NCBI RefSeq assembly: GCF_009208585.1
Contig: NZ_WFLN01000008.1
Coordinates: forward strand, 181,982 to 245,981
DNA: 64,000 nucleotides
Source of the DNA: Fluviispira multicolorata
GTDB lineage: Bacteria > Bdellovibrionota_B > Oligoflexia > Silvanigrellales > Silvanigrellaceae
Direction: 5' to 3'
Made by a program: the position numbers and the translations under genes. The notes under the pieces were generated by a model. It made no database searches, had not been told where the DNA came from, and saw nothing but the letters and a program-made list of their open reading frames with translations. Each line of letters begins with the position of its first letter. Position 1 is the stretch's first letter. Of this stretch, positions 27,932 to 36,814 are shown piece by piece.

Positions 27932-29308
27932 TTAAAGCATATCTAAAATTTCATTCCAAGATTCGATAACATGTTCTTCTTTTAAGCTTGTTTGTGCAAG
28001 AACAATGCGCAAAACAATTTTTCCATTTAATTTTGTATGTGTCAAAAACATTTTCCCTGATTTATTTATTTTATTTAAAAGTTTTGTATTTTCTTCATTA
28101 CTGCCTTTTAAGCGAAAGCAGACATGATTAAAATGCCTTTGAGCAACAACTTCAAATCGATCATCATTTTTGACAAAGCTTTCAAACTTTTTACCCATAT
28201 CTATATGGGAACGAATTAAATTTTGTAATCCCTGCTTACCGTACCAGCGAATAACAAACCAAAGTTTTAAACTGCGAAATCGTCTTCCCAATCCCATACC
28301 CCAGTCTCTATAATTTATAACTTCCTTTGTATCATTGGTTTTTAAATATTCGGGGAGAATTGAAAATGTATTAATCAGTGCATCTTTATTTCGAATAAAA
28401 AATGCGGAACAATCAAAAGTTGTAAATAACCATTTGTGTGGGTTAACAACAATGCTATCTGCTTCATTAATACCATTTGCAAGATGTCTTAATTCTGGAA
28501 GAATTAATGCTGACCCAGCATAGGCTGCATCAACATGAAACCACAGCCCATATTTTTTTGAAATTTGTGAAATTTTATTTAAAGGATCAATTGCATTAGA
28601 GCCAGTTGTACCAAAAGTGCCATTAAGAAAAAATGGTTTCATTCCTTTTTTTAAATCTTCTTCTATGGTATGAATTAATTCTTCAATATTCATTTCTTGA
28701 TTTTCATTGACCGATATTTTCCTTAAATTATCACTCCCAATACCTATAATTTTTGCTGCTTTATCAAGGGAAGAATGTGCTTCGCTCGAACAGTATGCGA
28801 CTAGCTTTTCGTTTGAAAGACCTTTTTTATTGGAGATAAAATCTGTAATTTTTTCTCGGGCAACAATCATAGCAATTAAAGTTGAGCTCGAAGCAGAGTC
28901 TTGTATAACTCCTGAAAATTGGTTTGAGAAACCTAATAGATTACGGAGCCATTCCATCACACGAATTTCAAGCTCCGTTGCTGAGGGTGAGGTGATCCAG
29001 CTCATCCCTTGCACTCCAAGAGATGCCACTATCATTTCCGCAAGAATTGAAGGAGGACTTGAATTTGAAGGAAAGTAACCAAAAAATTTTGGATGCTGCC
29101 AATGAGTTATACCCGGCATAATTATAGAGTTAAAGTCTTCCCAGATATTTTGAAATGGTTCAGCTTGTTCTTCAGCTATTTCTGGCAGTTTTTTTAAAAT
29201 ATCGCCAAATTGAACATCAGATAAAACAGAATATTTTTCGATGTCTTTTCTATAAGTTGTAATCCAATCAGACACTATTTTAATAGATTCATTAAAGTCA
29301 TTTTTCAT
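27932..29308 (-). CDS. Group II PLP-dependent amino-acid decarboxylase
   Basis: 458 residues from ATG 29308 (MKNDFNESIK), which has AGGA eight bases before it; an eight-codon upstream extension overlaps the Shine-Dalgarno. Family blocks: HPKFFGYFPSNSSPPSILAEM, GMSWITSPSATELEIRVMEW, YCSSEAHSSLDKAAKIIG, WFHVDAAYAGSALILPE and VNPHKWLFTTFDCSAFF with the PLP lysine. This is the aromatic/L-amino-acid decarboxylase (DDC, TyrDC) group, with the HVDAAYAG and NPHKW strings of the aromatic branch. It releases CO2 from an amino acid to give an amine. It lies 14 bp after a 2OG oxygenase and before a GNAT, so its substrate may be a hydroxylated amino acid. Confidence 0.9.
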   Translation of the reverse strand: MKNDFNESIKIVSDWITTYRKDIEKYSVLSDVQFGDILKKLPEIAEEQAEPFQNIWEDFNSIIMPGITHWQHPKFFGYFPSNSSPPSILAEMIVASLGVQGMSWITSPSATELEIRVMEWLRNLLGFSNQFSGVIQDSASSSTLIAMIVAREKITDFISNKKGLSNEKLVAYCSSEAHSSLDKAAKIIGIGSDNLRKISVNENQEMNIEELIHTIEEDLKKGMKPFFLNGTFGTTGSNAIDPLNKISQISKKYGLWFHVDAAYAGSALILPELRHLANGINEADSIVVNPHKWLFTTFDCSAFFIRNKDALINTFSILPEYLKTNDTKEVINYRDWGMGLGRRFRSLKLWFVIRWYGKQGLQNLIRSHIDMGKKFESFVKNDDRFEVVAQRHFNHVCFRLKGSNEENTKLLNKINKSGKMFLTHTKLNGKIVLRIVLAQTSLKEEHVIESWNEILDML

Positions 29309-29322
29309 AAAGCGTATCCTTG

Positions 29323-30126
29323 TTAATTCCAAATTTGTAATGCATGGTTTTTTTTGTAACCAATAAATGTTTGTAAACTAATTCTTGCTTCTCCTCTAAA
29401 AGAAGAAATTGCATGTGGTTTTCTCGAGTTAAATATAATTAAATCACCAATTGTAGGAGATATTTTTATTGAATTTGGTAGATGAGCTCGCCAATCATCG
29501 GGAATTGCTGCAAGTGGATTACATGCCGGAACGTCCCAGATTTCGAGTTCTCCTCCAGAGTCAGGTATTTTCAAATAAATATTAGCCGCAAATTGTTCAT
29601 CTAATTTACAGTATTTTTCTGGTAAAGCATCAAAATGAGGCTGTTCAGCACTTAAATAAGATAAATTCTCTTTAGCTATTCGAGCAATTCCTGCAAGCAT
29701 TTTTTTTCCTTGAAAGTTTGCTACATTTGCTCCATGAATAAATTGCTCATCAAGTTCAAGTCGTAATTTATCTATTGGTGTTATTGCTGGATAGGAATAA
29801 TTCCTAAGTCTTTCTCTTGAAGTATTTATTTCTTCATAGTATTTATTTACAGTTTCATTTTCTGGGCTTAATCCATATGTTGAATTAAATGGGTTTCCTA
29901 TTCTATCTACTCCGTAATATTTTTGGACAAGTTTTGTTTCTTCGATTAATTCATGAGTGTATTTTTCAATATGAATGCTTTTTAAGATTTGCTCAGCAAG
30001 AATTTTAGAAGATTCTTTTGAATAAAAGTCTTCAATAATTAAAACTAAACAATTGTCAGTAATAAGAGATTCTAAATTTTGTGAGTTTAATTTTTTTACT
30101 TTCTGAATTCTTTGAGAACTAAACAT
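29323..30126 (-). CDS. 2-oxoglutarate/Fe(II)-dependent oxygenase
   Basis: 267 residues from ATG 30126 (MFSSQRIQKV), with AGAGG before it. The core holds AEQPHFDALPEKY (the H-x-D ligands), FAANIYLKIPDSGGELEIWD, GDLIIFNSRKPHAISSFRG (distal His) and GEARISLQTFIGY with the Arg that binds 2-oxoglutarate. The H-x-D with a carboxylate suggests hydroxylation rather than halogenation, where the acid would be Ala or Gly. First gene of a three-gene unit with decarboxylase and acetyltransferase; it probably hydroxylates the amino acid before decarboxylation or acts on the amine. Unrelated in sequence to the P4H-type oxygenase at 22997. Confidence 0.8.
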   Translation of the reverse strand: MFSSQRIQKVKKLNSQNLESLITDNCLVLIIEDFYSKESSKILAEQILKSIHIEKYTHELIEETKLVQKYYGVDRIGNPFNSTYGLSPENETVNKYYEEINTSRERLRNYSYPAITPIDKLRLELDEQFIHGANVANFQGKKMLAGIARIAKENLSYLSAEQPHFDALPEKYCKLDEQFAANIYLKIPDSGGELEIWDVPACNPLAAIPDDWRAHLPNSIKISPTIGDLIIFNSRKPHAISSFRGEARISLQTFIGYKKNHALQIWN

Positions 30127-30757
30127 TTGCGCCTCTTTATATAATATATTATTTTTGTATATGATGATATTTACTTTTAAAAACAAAATATATGGATAAA
30201 ATGTATTTTAAGATTATCGGTACATTATCGATCGTATTTTATTTTGTCAAATATTATATTGAATGTTTTTTTTAAAAATTATCTTATAAATAAATTTTAT
30301 ATTTCTGATTATTTTTAAATTAGTTTTAATAGCTACTCTTTAAAATGTAGTTATTAGTATTTAAATTAATCTAAATACTAATATAATATTTAAAATTTGT
30401 TTTAATTATGTTATTTGTTATTATTAATTTATTTTAATTAAAATTTTCTATTTGAAATGCTTTGATTGAATAAGTTATGGTTTTCAAATTGGTAAATAAT
30501 AGACTTATTTTGCACTTGGAGATTTTTGCATTTCTATGACTTTCAAAATAGATATATATAATGAGCGAAATAATATTTTGACTTAGCATGAAATTTTTAG
30601 GTAGCAAATTAAATATTGCATATATTCTAATAGATTAAGTTCTTATTATGCAATTTTGTTCACATTAACTTTTGTTAAAAAGTGCAAAAAATTCACACAG
30701 TCAATTGGGCATATGAGCTAATATTCATCATAATTAATTAAATGATAGGAAATTTTT
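30127..30757. other. Gene-free AT-rich divergent promoter region
   Basis: About 630 bp between the minus-strand oxygenase operon and the plus-strand flagellar gene, with stops in all frames. It should contain both promoters. I see no RNA gene or mobile element; short AT runs make operator calls unsafe. Confidence 0.55.
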
Positions 30758-31540
30758 ATGCTTAAAAATGTCTATGCCCCATTATCTGGTGGAATACTTC
30801 AAGAAAGAGTTATGGAAATTATTTCCAATAATTTGGCAAATACAAATACAACAGCTTTTAAGGAGGATGAAATTTCTTTTCAAGAGCAAGAAGCAAATCC
30901 ATGGCCAAGTTATGCGTTTCCTCACCCTCCTGCACCTTTTAAATTGAATATGCAAGAATTGTGGCCATTAAAAGGAAATGAAATGAATTATGTCACTTTG
31001 AGTGAAATTAAAACGGCTCACTCTCAAGGACCTGTTAGGAAGACTTCAAACTCAACTGATATTGCCATTCAAGGTGACGGCTTTTTTGAGGTTATGACTC
31101 CTTTTGGGGAAAGACTGACACGTGATGGAGGCTTTAGCATAAGCAACGACGGGATACTCATTACAAAAAATGGTGCAGTTGTGCAGGGAGAAAATGGAGC
31201 TATTACAGGTTTAGGGGGAAAAGATTTAAGTATTTTGCCTACAGGTGAGGTGTATGTTGGGAAAAAATTTGTGGATAAAATAAAAGTTGTTTCATTCCAA
31301 GATATGACATTACTTGAACGCCTTGGTGAAAATCTTTGGATTCATAACGGTGCTCCCGATAATTTAAAACCTCCAATAGGAGATTTAGCGCAAGGTTATT
31401 TAGAGGGAAGTAACGTAAATCCCATGCGTAACCTTACGAATATGATAATAGCACACAGAAGTTATGAGGCTTTACAAAAAACTGTAAAAGCCCATGATGA
31501 AACGATGCAAAATGCCAATAAAATTTCTGAAGTCCAATAG
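30758..31540 (+). CDS. flgF: Flagellar basal-body rod protein, FlgF/FlgG type
   Basis: 260 residues. The N-terminal rod motif ERVMEIISNNLANTNTTAFKED, the central IAIQGDGFFEVMTPFGERLTRDGGFSIS block and the C-terminal MRNLTNMIIAHRSYEALQKT helix are the three marks of the FlgE/F/G group. Length fits FlgF or FlgG; the more divergent middle and absence of a neighbour flgG make FlgF the better guess. It forms part of the proximal or distal rod of the flagellar axle. AGGAAA precedes the ATG. No other flagellar gene is nearby, so it is separated from the main flagellar clusters. Confidence 0.8.
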   Translation: MLKNVYAPLSGGILQERVMEIISNNLANTNTTAFKEDEISFQEQEANPWPSYAFPHPPAPFKLNMQELWPLKGNEMNYVTLSEIKTAHSQGPVRKTSNSTDIAIQGDGFFEVMTPFGERLTRDGGFSISNDGILITKNGAVVQGENGAITGLGGKDLSILPTGEVYVGKKFVDKIKVVSFQDMTLLERLGENLWIHNGAPDNLKPPIGDLAQGYLEGSNVNPMRNLTNMIIAHRSYEALQKTVKAHDETMQNANKISEVQ

Positions 31541-31653
31541 AAGGTTTATGTTTTAATTGACTCTGAGTCGAAAGAATTTTTTTAACCCTTGAAAGCCTTT
31601 CTAATTTGAGTTAATAAGTGAATACTTATTTATTAAAGTTTGGAAGGTTAATT

Positions 31654-33078
31654 ATGACTATTTTTTCTATTCGATTTGTTAGCTACCCAATGATATATTT
31701 ATTAAGTTTTGGAATCAATGATGTTGCATTTTCAGAAGAAATATTGTCGCAGCAACAAAATTATAATAATCCTCACGCTTTAATTTCGACATCATTGTCT
31801 CTAGAAAATGCTATGGAAATGTCTGAGCAATATTCATTTAGTGCGAAAATTGCACAACAAAATGAAAATATAAGTGAATCACAATACGACGTAGCATATA
31901 GAAGTATGCTGCCAACTTTAACTGCAAGCGGCACCTACTTAAAAAACAGTGATAGCGTAAATAAACTTGTTGGTACAACTTTTGGCGCACAATATGGTTT
32001 TCCTGATACAACGACTGCCACAGCTACATTAAATGTCACTCAGCCTTTGGTTGGTTTAGCACCGCTTTTTTTAGCGGTACAGGCAACTGCAGCTCAGGCA
32101 AGAGCTGCAATACAAAATAAAAACCAAAGTCGTGTCGAAGCGCGTTACTATGGAGCAAGTGCTTTTATTAATGCACAAAAAGCAGATCAATTATTAAAAA
32201 CTGCAGAATCTTCTTTACAGGTTTCTGAAAAGGAGTTGCGTGATTCAGAAGCCCAATACAATGCTGGAAAATTAACAAATGCAGATCTTCTTAAATTTAA
32301 ATTGAATTTAGAAAACTCAAGAAGCACTTTGATTCAAGCTCAGACAACTTACAAAATTGCTATGTTGACTTTAGCAGAAGCTATTGGAATAAAAGATTTT
32401 AGAACAATTACATTACAAAGTGGTGAAAAATCAGTTTTTGAAAGCAAATCTGCAAAAATACCTGATCTTGGAAATGTTTTTTCTCCTGCTTTTACGCAAA
32501 GATTTGATTTAAAAGCTGCTGAAGAAACAGCTATCGCTGCAAAATATTCTAAGTATCAAACAATAAGCTCTTATTTGCCGACTCTTAACTTAATTGCAAA
32601 TTATTCTAGAAATTTTCAAACTGCAGACGTGACTGTCAATGAGACTGGGACAACGTATAAAAAAGAAGATATTCAAGATACTTTCTCATATGGTATCCAG
32701 TTAAATTGGGTATTATTTGATTGGGGAGTGCGTCAGGCAAAAATTAGTGGTGCAGTCGCTCAAGAACAAACTGCAAAATATAATTTAGAAAATTTAAACT
32801 CTCAGGCTCGTATTGATATCACAAATTCATATTTACAATTGAAAGATTCTGTTCAAGTTTTAGAATCTGCAGTTGTTTCTGTCCAATATGCTCAAGATGT
32901 TTATGCACAAATGAAAGCAAGGTTTGATAATGGGCAAGTGACTGCAACTGATTTAATTAGCTCATCAAATGATCAGACTTCTGCAAGGGCAAAATTAGCA
33001 AATGCGCGTGGAACACTTGATTTAGCTTGGATAGCTTTTCAAAAAAGTACGGGTGTAAAATTAACAACTCAGAATTAA
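31654..33078 (+). CDS. TolC-family outer-membrane efflux protein
   Basis: About 474 residues from ATG 31654, which has GGAAGG six bases upstream; a GTG twelve codons earlier lacks such a site. A signal peptide (IFSIRFVSYPMIYLLSFGI..VAFSEE) leads to long heptad-rich helices: SLENAMEMSEQYS, a repeat of it after residue 230, and VLESAVVSVQYAQDVYAQMKARFDNGQVTATDL. This doubled coiled-coil layout with the FDNGQVTATDL-type hairpin is the TolC/OEP fold, a trimeric export channel. No inner-membrane pump is adjacent; the RND pair at 43.2 kb could use it. Confidence 0.85.
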   Translation: MTIFSIRFVSYPMIYLLSFGINDVAFSEEILSQQQNYNNPHALISTSLSLENAMEMSEQYSFSAKIAQQNENISESQYDVAYRSMLPTLTASGTYLKNSDSVNKLVGTTFGAQYGFPDTTTATATLNVTQPLVGLAPLFLAVQATAAQARAAIQNKNQSRVEARYYGASAFINAQKADQLLKTAESSLQVSEKELRDSEAQYNAGKLTNADLLKFKLNLENSRSTLIQAQTTYKIAMLTLAEAIGIKDFRTITLQSGEKSVFESKSAKIPDLGNVFSPAFTQRFDLKAAEETAIAAKYSKYQTISSYLPTLNLIANYSRNFQTADVTVNETGTTYKKEDIQDTFSYGIQLNWVLFDWGVRQAKISGAVAQEQTAKYNLENLNSQARIDITNSYLQLKDSVQVLESAVVSVQYAQDVYAQMKARFDNGQVTATDLISSSNDQTSARAKLANARGTLDLAWIAFQKSTGVKLTTQN

Positions 33079-33191
33079 TGATTTCCTTTTACATTAAACT
33101 TGTTGCTATTTTTCAATTTAAAAACTAGGCTCCCATTATAAATTAAAATAAGAAAATATTATTACTTGTTTTATTTGTATTTGGGGATTGT

Positions 33192-34706
33192 ATGAAAGAA
33201 GTAAAATATGTCACACAAGAAGAAATTAACTCTATATTATGGAAAGCTTGTGATACATTTAGAGGGATTTTAAATTCAGCAACATACATGAATTATTTAT
33301 TGCCTATGTTGTTTCTTAAATATATCTCTGACTCTTGGGAATTGAAGTATGAAGATACTGAAGAAGACACTTTAAGTGAAATCAATTTCAAAAAAAATCG
33401 ATTAAAATTAGAACGATTTATCTTGCCCAATAAATGCCATTTTAATGATATTTATGATCAAAGGAACACGAAAGAAATTGGGAAAATAATTAATAATGTT
33501 TTCCATAAAGTTGAAGAGGCAAATAAAGAAAAATTAACTGGAGTTTTCCGAAATATTGATTTCAATTCTGAAGCCTTGCTTGGACAGTCAAAAGAGCGCA
33601 ATCTTCGTTTAAAAAATTTATTAGAAGATTTTAACAGCCCTAAGCTCAATTTACGACAATGTCTAATTGGAAATCAAGATATAATTGGAAACGCATATGA
33701 ATATTTAATTTATAAATTTGCGGCAGGGGCGGGTCAAAAGGCGGGTGAGTTTTATACACCGTCAGAGGTTTCTGAATTAATTGCACAACTTATTGATTTA
33801 AAAGAAGGTGAAACAATCTGTGATCCAACGTGTGGATCTGGCTCTCTTTTAATTAAATGCGCCAATCAACTTGTTAAAAAAGGGATTTATAATTTTCACT
33901 TATATGGACAAGAAATAAATGGACAAACCTATGCATTGGCAAAAATGAATATGTTTTTGCATAATGTTGTGCATGCCCATATAGAATGGTGTGATAGTAT
34001 TCGTAATCCAAAATTAGTTAAAAATAATAAAATTATGAAATTTGATGTGCTTGTTGCAAATCCCCCATTTTCACTTGAAAAATGGGGAATAGAACAAGCA
34101 TCAACTGATATTTACAATCGATTTCATAGGGGATTACCGCCAAAGTCAAAGGGTGATTATGCATTTATTTCACATATGATAGAATCGATGAATGAAAAAA
34201 GCGGAAGAATAGCGATGATCGTTTCGCATGGAGTTCTATTTAGAGGCTCAACCGAAAAAAAAATAAGAAGAAAACTGATCGAAGAAAATTTACTAGATGC
34301 GGTCATTGGTTTGCCTGATAATTTATTTTATGGAACAATTATTCCGGCTGTTATTTTGATTTTCAAGAAAAATAAATCTAATAGTTCAATCTTATTTATA
34401 GATGCTAGTTTTGAATTTAATAGTGAAAAAAAGAAAAATGCTCTGCGGCAAAAAGATATTGAGAAAATTTTGATAGCGTATGAAAAGCGAGAAACTATAA
34501 AAGGCTTCTCATATAATGCATCATTTTCAGAGATTGAAGAAAATGATTTTAATTTAAACATCAGTCATTTTGTTAATAACTCTAAAGATACTTGCGAAAT
34601 CGATATTATTTCAATTCAGCATGAAATCAATAAACTTGAAAAAGAATGTGCAGGAGCGCACTCAGCTATGAATAGGCAACTTATAGAATTGGGTTTTAAA
34701 CTATAA
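33192..34706 (+). CDS. hsdM: Type I restriction-modification methylase subunit HsdM
   Basis: 504 residues. The N-terminal HsdM helical domain is present (LWKACDTFRGILNSATYMNYLLPMLFLKYIS), followed by GEFYTPSEVSELIAQL, ICDPTCGSGSLLIK (SAM-binding motif I) and VANPPFSLEKW (NPPF catalytic motif), which define an N6-adenine methylase. It partners with HsdS to recognise and methylate a bipartite site. hsdS follows after 58 bp. No hsdR is present on either side, so the pair cannot restrict unless HsdR is encoded elsewhere. Confidence 0.93.
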   Translation: MKEVKYVTQEEINSILWKACDTFRGILNSATYMNYLLPMLFLKYISDSWELKYEDTEEDTLSEINFKKNRLKLERFILPNKCHFNDIYDQRNTKEIGKIINNVFHKVEEANKEKLTGVFRNIDFNSEALLGQSKERNLRLKNLLEDFNSPKLNLRQCLIGNQDIIGNAYEYLIYKFAAGAGQKAGEFYTPSEVSELIAQLIDLKEGETICDPTCGSGSLLIKCANQLVKKGIYNFHLYGQEINGQTYALAKMNMFLHNVVHAHIEWCDSIRNPKLVKNNKIMKFDVLVANPPFSLEKWGIEQASTDIYNRFHRGLPPKSKGDYAFISHMIESMNEKSGRIAMIVSHGVLFRGSTEKKIRRKLIEENLLDAVIGLPDNLFYGTIIPAVILIFKKNKSNSSILFIDASFEFNSEKKKNALRQKDIEKILIAYEKRETIKGFSYNASFSEIEENDFNLNISHFVNNSKDTCEIDIISIQHEINKLEKECAGAHSAMNRQLIELGFKL

Positions 34707-34764
34707 TATAGATAATTTAAATATGAAAATTTTTTTTATATTTAAGTATCTCTGAGAACTAAAT

Positions 34765-35973
34765 ATGATTAAATCAAATTGTAATGTCTTTCTACTAAAA
34801 GACTCTGCAATTAAAGTAATAGATGGCGATAGAGGGAGCAAATATCCCTGTGCTGATGAAAGAAAAGCAAAAGGGTATTGTCTTTTTTTAAATACAAAAA
34901 ATGTTACAAAAAATGGATTTATTTTTGACGAAGTCAATTTTATTTCAAAAGAACAACATAATAAAATGCTGAAGGGACAATTACAGAAAAATGATATCGT
35001 ACTTTCAACCCGCGGAACGGTTGGCCATCTGGCATACTATAATGAGAACGTTCCGTATCCATTTGTACGTATTAATTCTGGAATGGTTATTATTAGAAAT
35101 GAGAATGAAAAAATAAATACCGATTTTCTATTTAAACTTTTAACTTCAGAGTACATTAAAAATCAAATTGATAAACTATCTTTTGGAAGTGCGCAAAAGC
35201 AACTTACAGTTAAATCAATTAAAAATTTAAAAATACTAATTCCGTCCATTCAAATACAAATTAAAATTGTAAATATTATTTCAATATGGGACAATGCTAT
35301 TGAACTATGCTCTAAATTAATTGACAATATGGATTCATATAAAACATATATTCTATTTGAATTATTAAATATGAATTTAAATTCTTCAACACTAGATTTT
35401 AAAGAAAAATCATTAGCTGAGATTAGTAGTATAAAGGGGGGGTATGTTTTTAAGGAGGAATTTCAAGGCAAAACAAAAGGAGAGATACCTTTTGTAAAGA
35501 TAAATGACTTTAATTTGCCTGGGAATGAAAAATTTATAAAAAATACGAAATATTGGGTTAATAAAGATGATCTTGATAAAATGAAAGCAAAAGTTTTTAA
35601 AAAGAACTCCATTGTTTTTGCAAAAGTAGGAGCAAGTTTATATTTAAATAAGCGTAGATTACTAGTGCGTGATACTGCGGTTGATAATAATATTATTTGT
35701 ATTATTCCTAATGAGGAATTTTGTAATTATGAATTTTTATATCAGTTGTTATTGACAATAGATTTTGCTAATTTATCTCAAAAAAGCTCGATACCATTAA
35801 TTAATAAAAGAGACTTATTGAATTTAAAATTTCGAATTCCAAATTTAGATATGCAAGATAAAATTTCGAATATTTTTAAAAAATATGACGAAATAATTAT
35901 AAATAAAACAAAAGTATTGCAATTATTAAAAATTCAAAAAAATAGCTTACTCAATAAATTAATAGCCGTATAA
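34765..35973 (+). CDS. hsdS: Type I restriction-modification specificity subunit HsdS
   Basis: 402 residues with two target-recognition domains: the first at about 5-160 (KGYCLFLNTKNVTKNGF, LKGQLQKNDIVLSTRGTVG, GSAQKQLTVKSIKNLKILIP) and the second at about 215-370 (SIKGGYVFKEEF, FVKINDFNLPGNEKF, VFKKNSIVFAKVGAS, IPLINKRDLLNLKFRIP), each followed by a helical spacer (NIISIWDNAIELC; NIFKKYDEIIINKTKVLQLL). These segments choose the two half-sites of DNA. The first domain is less close to the usual start than normal, and a Shine-Dalgarno is weak. Belongs with the hsdM gene upstream. Confidence 0.9.
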   Translation: MIKSNCNVFLLKDSAIKVIDGDRGSKYPCADERKAKGYCLFLNTKNVTKNGFIFDEVNFISKEQHNKMLKGQLQKNDIVLSTRGTVGHLAYYNENVPYPFVRINSGMVIIRNENEKINTDFLFKLLTSEYIKNQIDKLSFGSAQKQLTVKSIKNLKILIPSIQIQIKIVNIISIWDNAIELCSKLIDNMDSYKTYILFELLNMNLNSSTLDFKEKSLAEISSIKGGYVFKEEFQGKTKGEIPFVKINDFNLPGNEKFIKNTKYWVNKDDLDKMKAKVFKKNSIVFAKVGASLYLNKRRLLVRDTAVDNNIICIIPNEEFCNYEFLYQLLLTIDFANLSQKSSIPLINKRDLLNLKFRIPNLDMQDKISNIFKKYDEIIINKTKVLQLLKIQKNSLLNKLIAV

Positions 35974-36154
35974 AAATTCCTTAATTAAAAAAATTAATAA
36001 CCAGATAAAAATAAATTAATTTTAAAAAATATTCTTGCTGACTGTTACTTTATGTGTTAGATCAAATGCCATAAGATAAAGTTTGAGTTTCTAAATATTT
36101 AAAAAATTTTTCGTAATTTGTACATACGTGCAAATACCCTATTAGGAGAGTTTT

Positions 36155-36793
36155 ATGAAATTTATTGCTAGTTTTTTAGGTTCGGCATTTATTTTAGGTA
36201 TGGCTTTTAATGCGTCTGCAGAAACACCACCTTATGTGACAATTCCACCCGTTGTTAATAGCCAAGCTAATCCTTCTTATGGAGGAACAGGATGTCCAGC
36301 AGGTACGGCTCGAGCAGTTGTTTCACCTGATTTAAAGTCTTTTACTATGATTTTTGATGAGTATGTTGCGAGTGCGAAAGGTTCAAATGGTTTAGATCGG
36401 AAAAATTGTCAAATAATAGTAAACTTTGAATTCCCACAAGGCTGGTCTTACTCAATTATCCGCATGGATTATCGCGGCTTTTATAATTTAAGTGCAGGTG
36501 CAACTGCTAAGCAACAGTCCTTATATTATTTTCAAGGGAGCTTGCAACAAGGGAGACTCTTTACATTATTTACAGGCCCTACACAAGGCGATTATACAAT
36601 CAGCGATACTTTAGGAGTAAATGATGTCGTTTGGTCTCCATGTGGAGATATGCGTGCATTGAATATCAATACTTCTTTACTTGCATCTGTTGGTGCAAAT
36701 AATCCCAATGGATATTCTCATTTAACAACAGACTCTGTTGATGGAAATGTGCAGACAACCTATGCATTGCAATGGAAAAAATGTACAAAATAA
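36155..36793 (+). CDS. DUF4360-type secreted protein
   Basis: 212 residues with a clear signal peptide (MKFIASFLGSAFILGMAFNA-SAE). The mature part reads YGGTGCPAGTARAVVSPDLKSFTMIFDEY, RKNCQIIVNFEFPQGWSYSI, DYRGFYNLSAGATAKQQSLYYF and ends ALQWKKC. The GGTGCPAGT start, FDEYxA, the cysteine pair and the closing W-x-K-C match DUF4360, a family found in secreted proteins of fungi and some bacteria. Role unknown; four cysteines imply disulfides. AGGAG-like sequence (TAGGAGAG) precedes the ATG. It stands alone and converges with the nucleotidase gene. Confidence 0.8.
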   Translation: MKFIASFLGSAFILGMAFNASAETPPYVTIPPVVNSQANPSYGGTGCPAGTARAVVSPDLKSFTMIFDEYVASAKGSNGLDRKNCQIIVNFEFPQGWSYSIIRMDYRGFYNLSAGATAKQQSLYYFQGSLQQGRLFTLFTGPTQGDYTISDTLGVNDVVWSPCGDMRALNINTSLLASVGANNPNGYSHLTTDSVDGNVQTTYALQWKKCTK

Positions 36794-36814
36794 TAAATAG
36801 ATATTTAAGCGATG

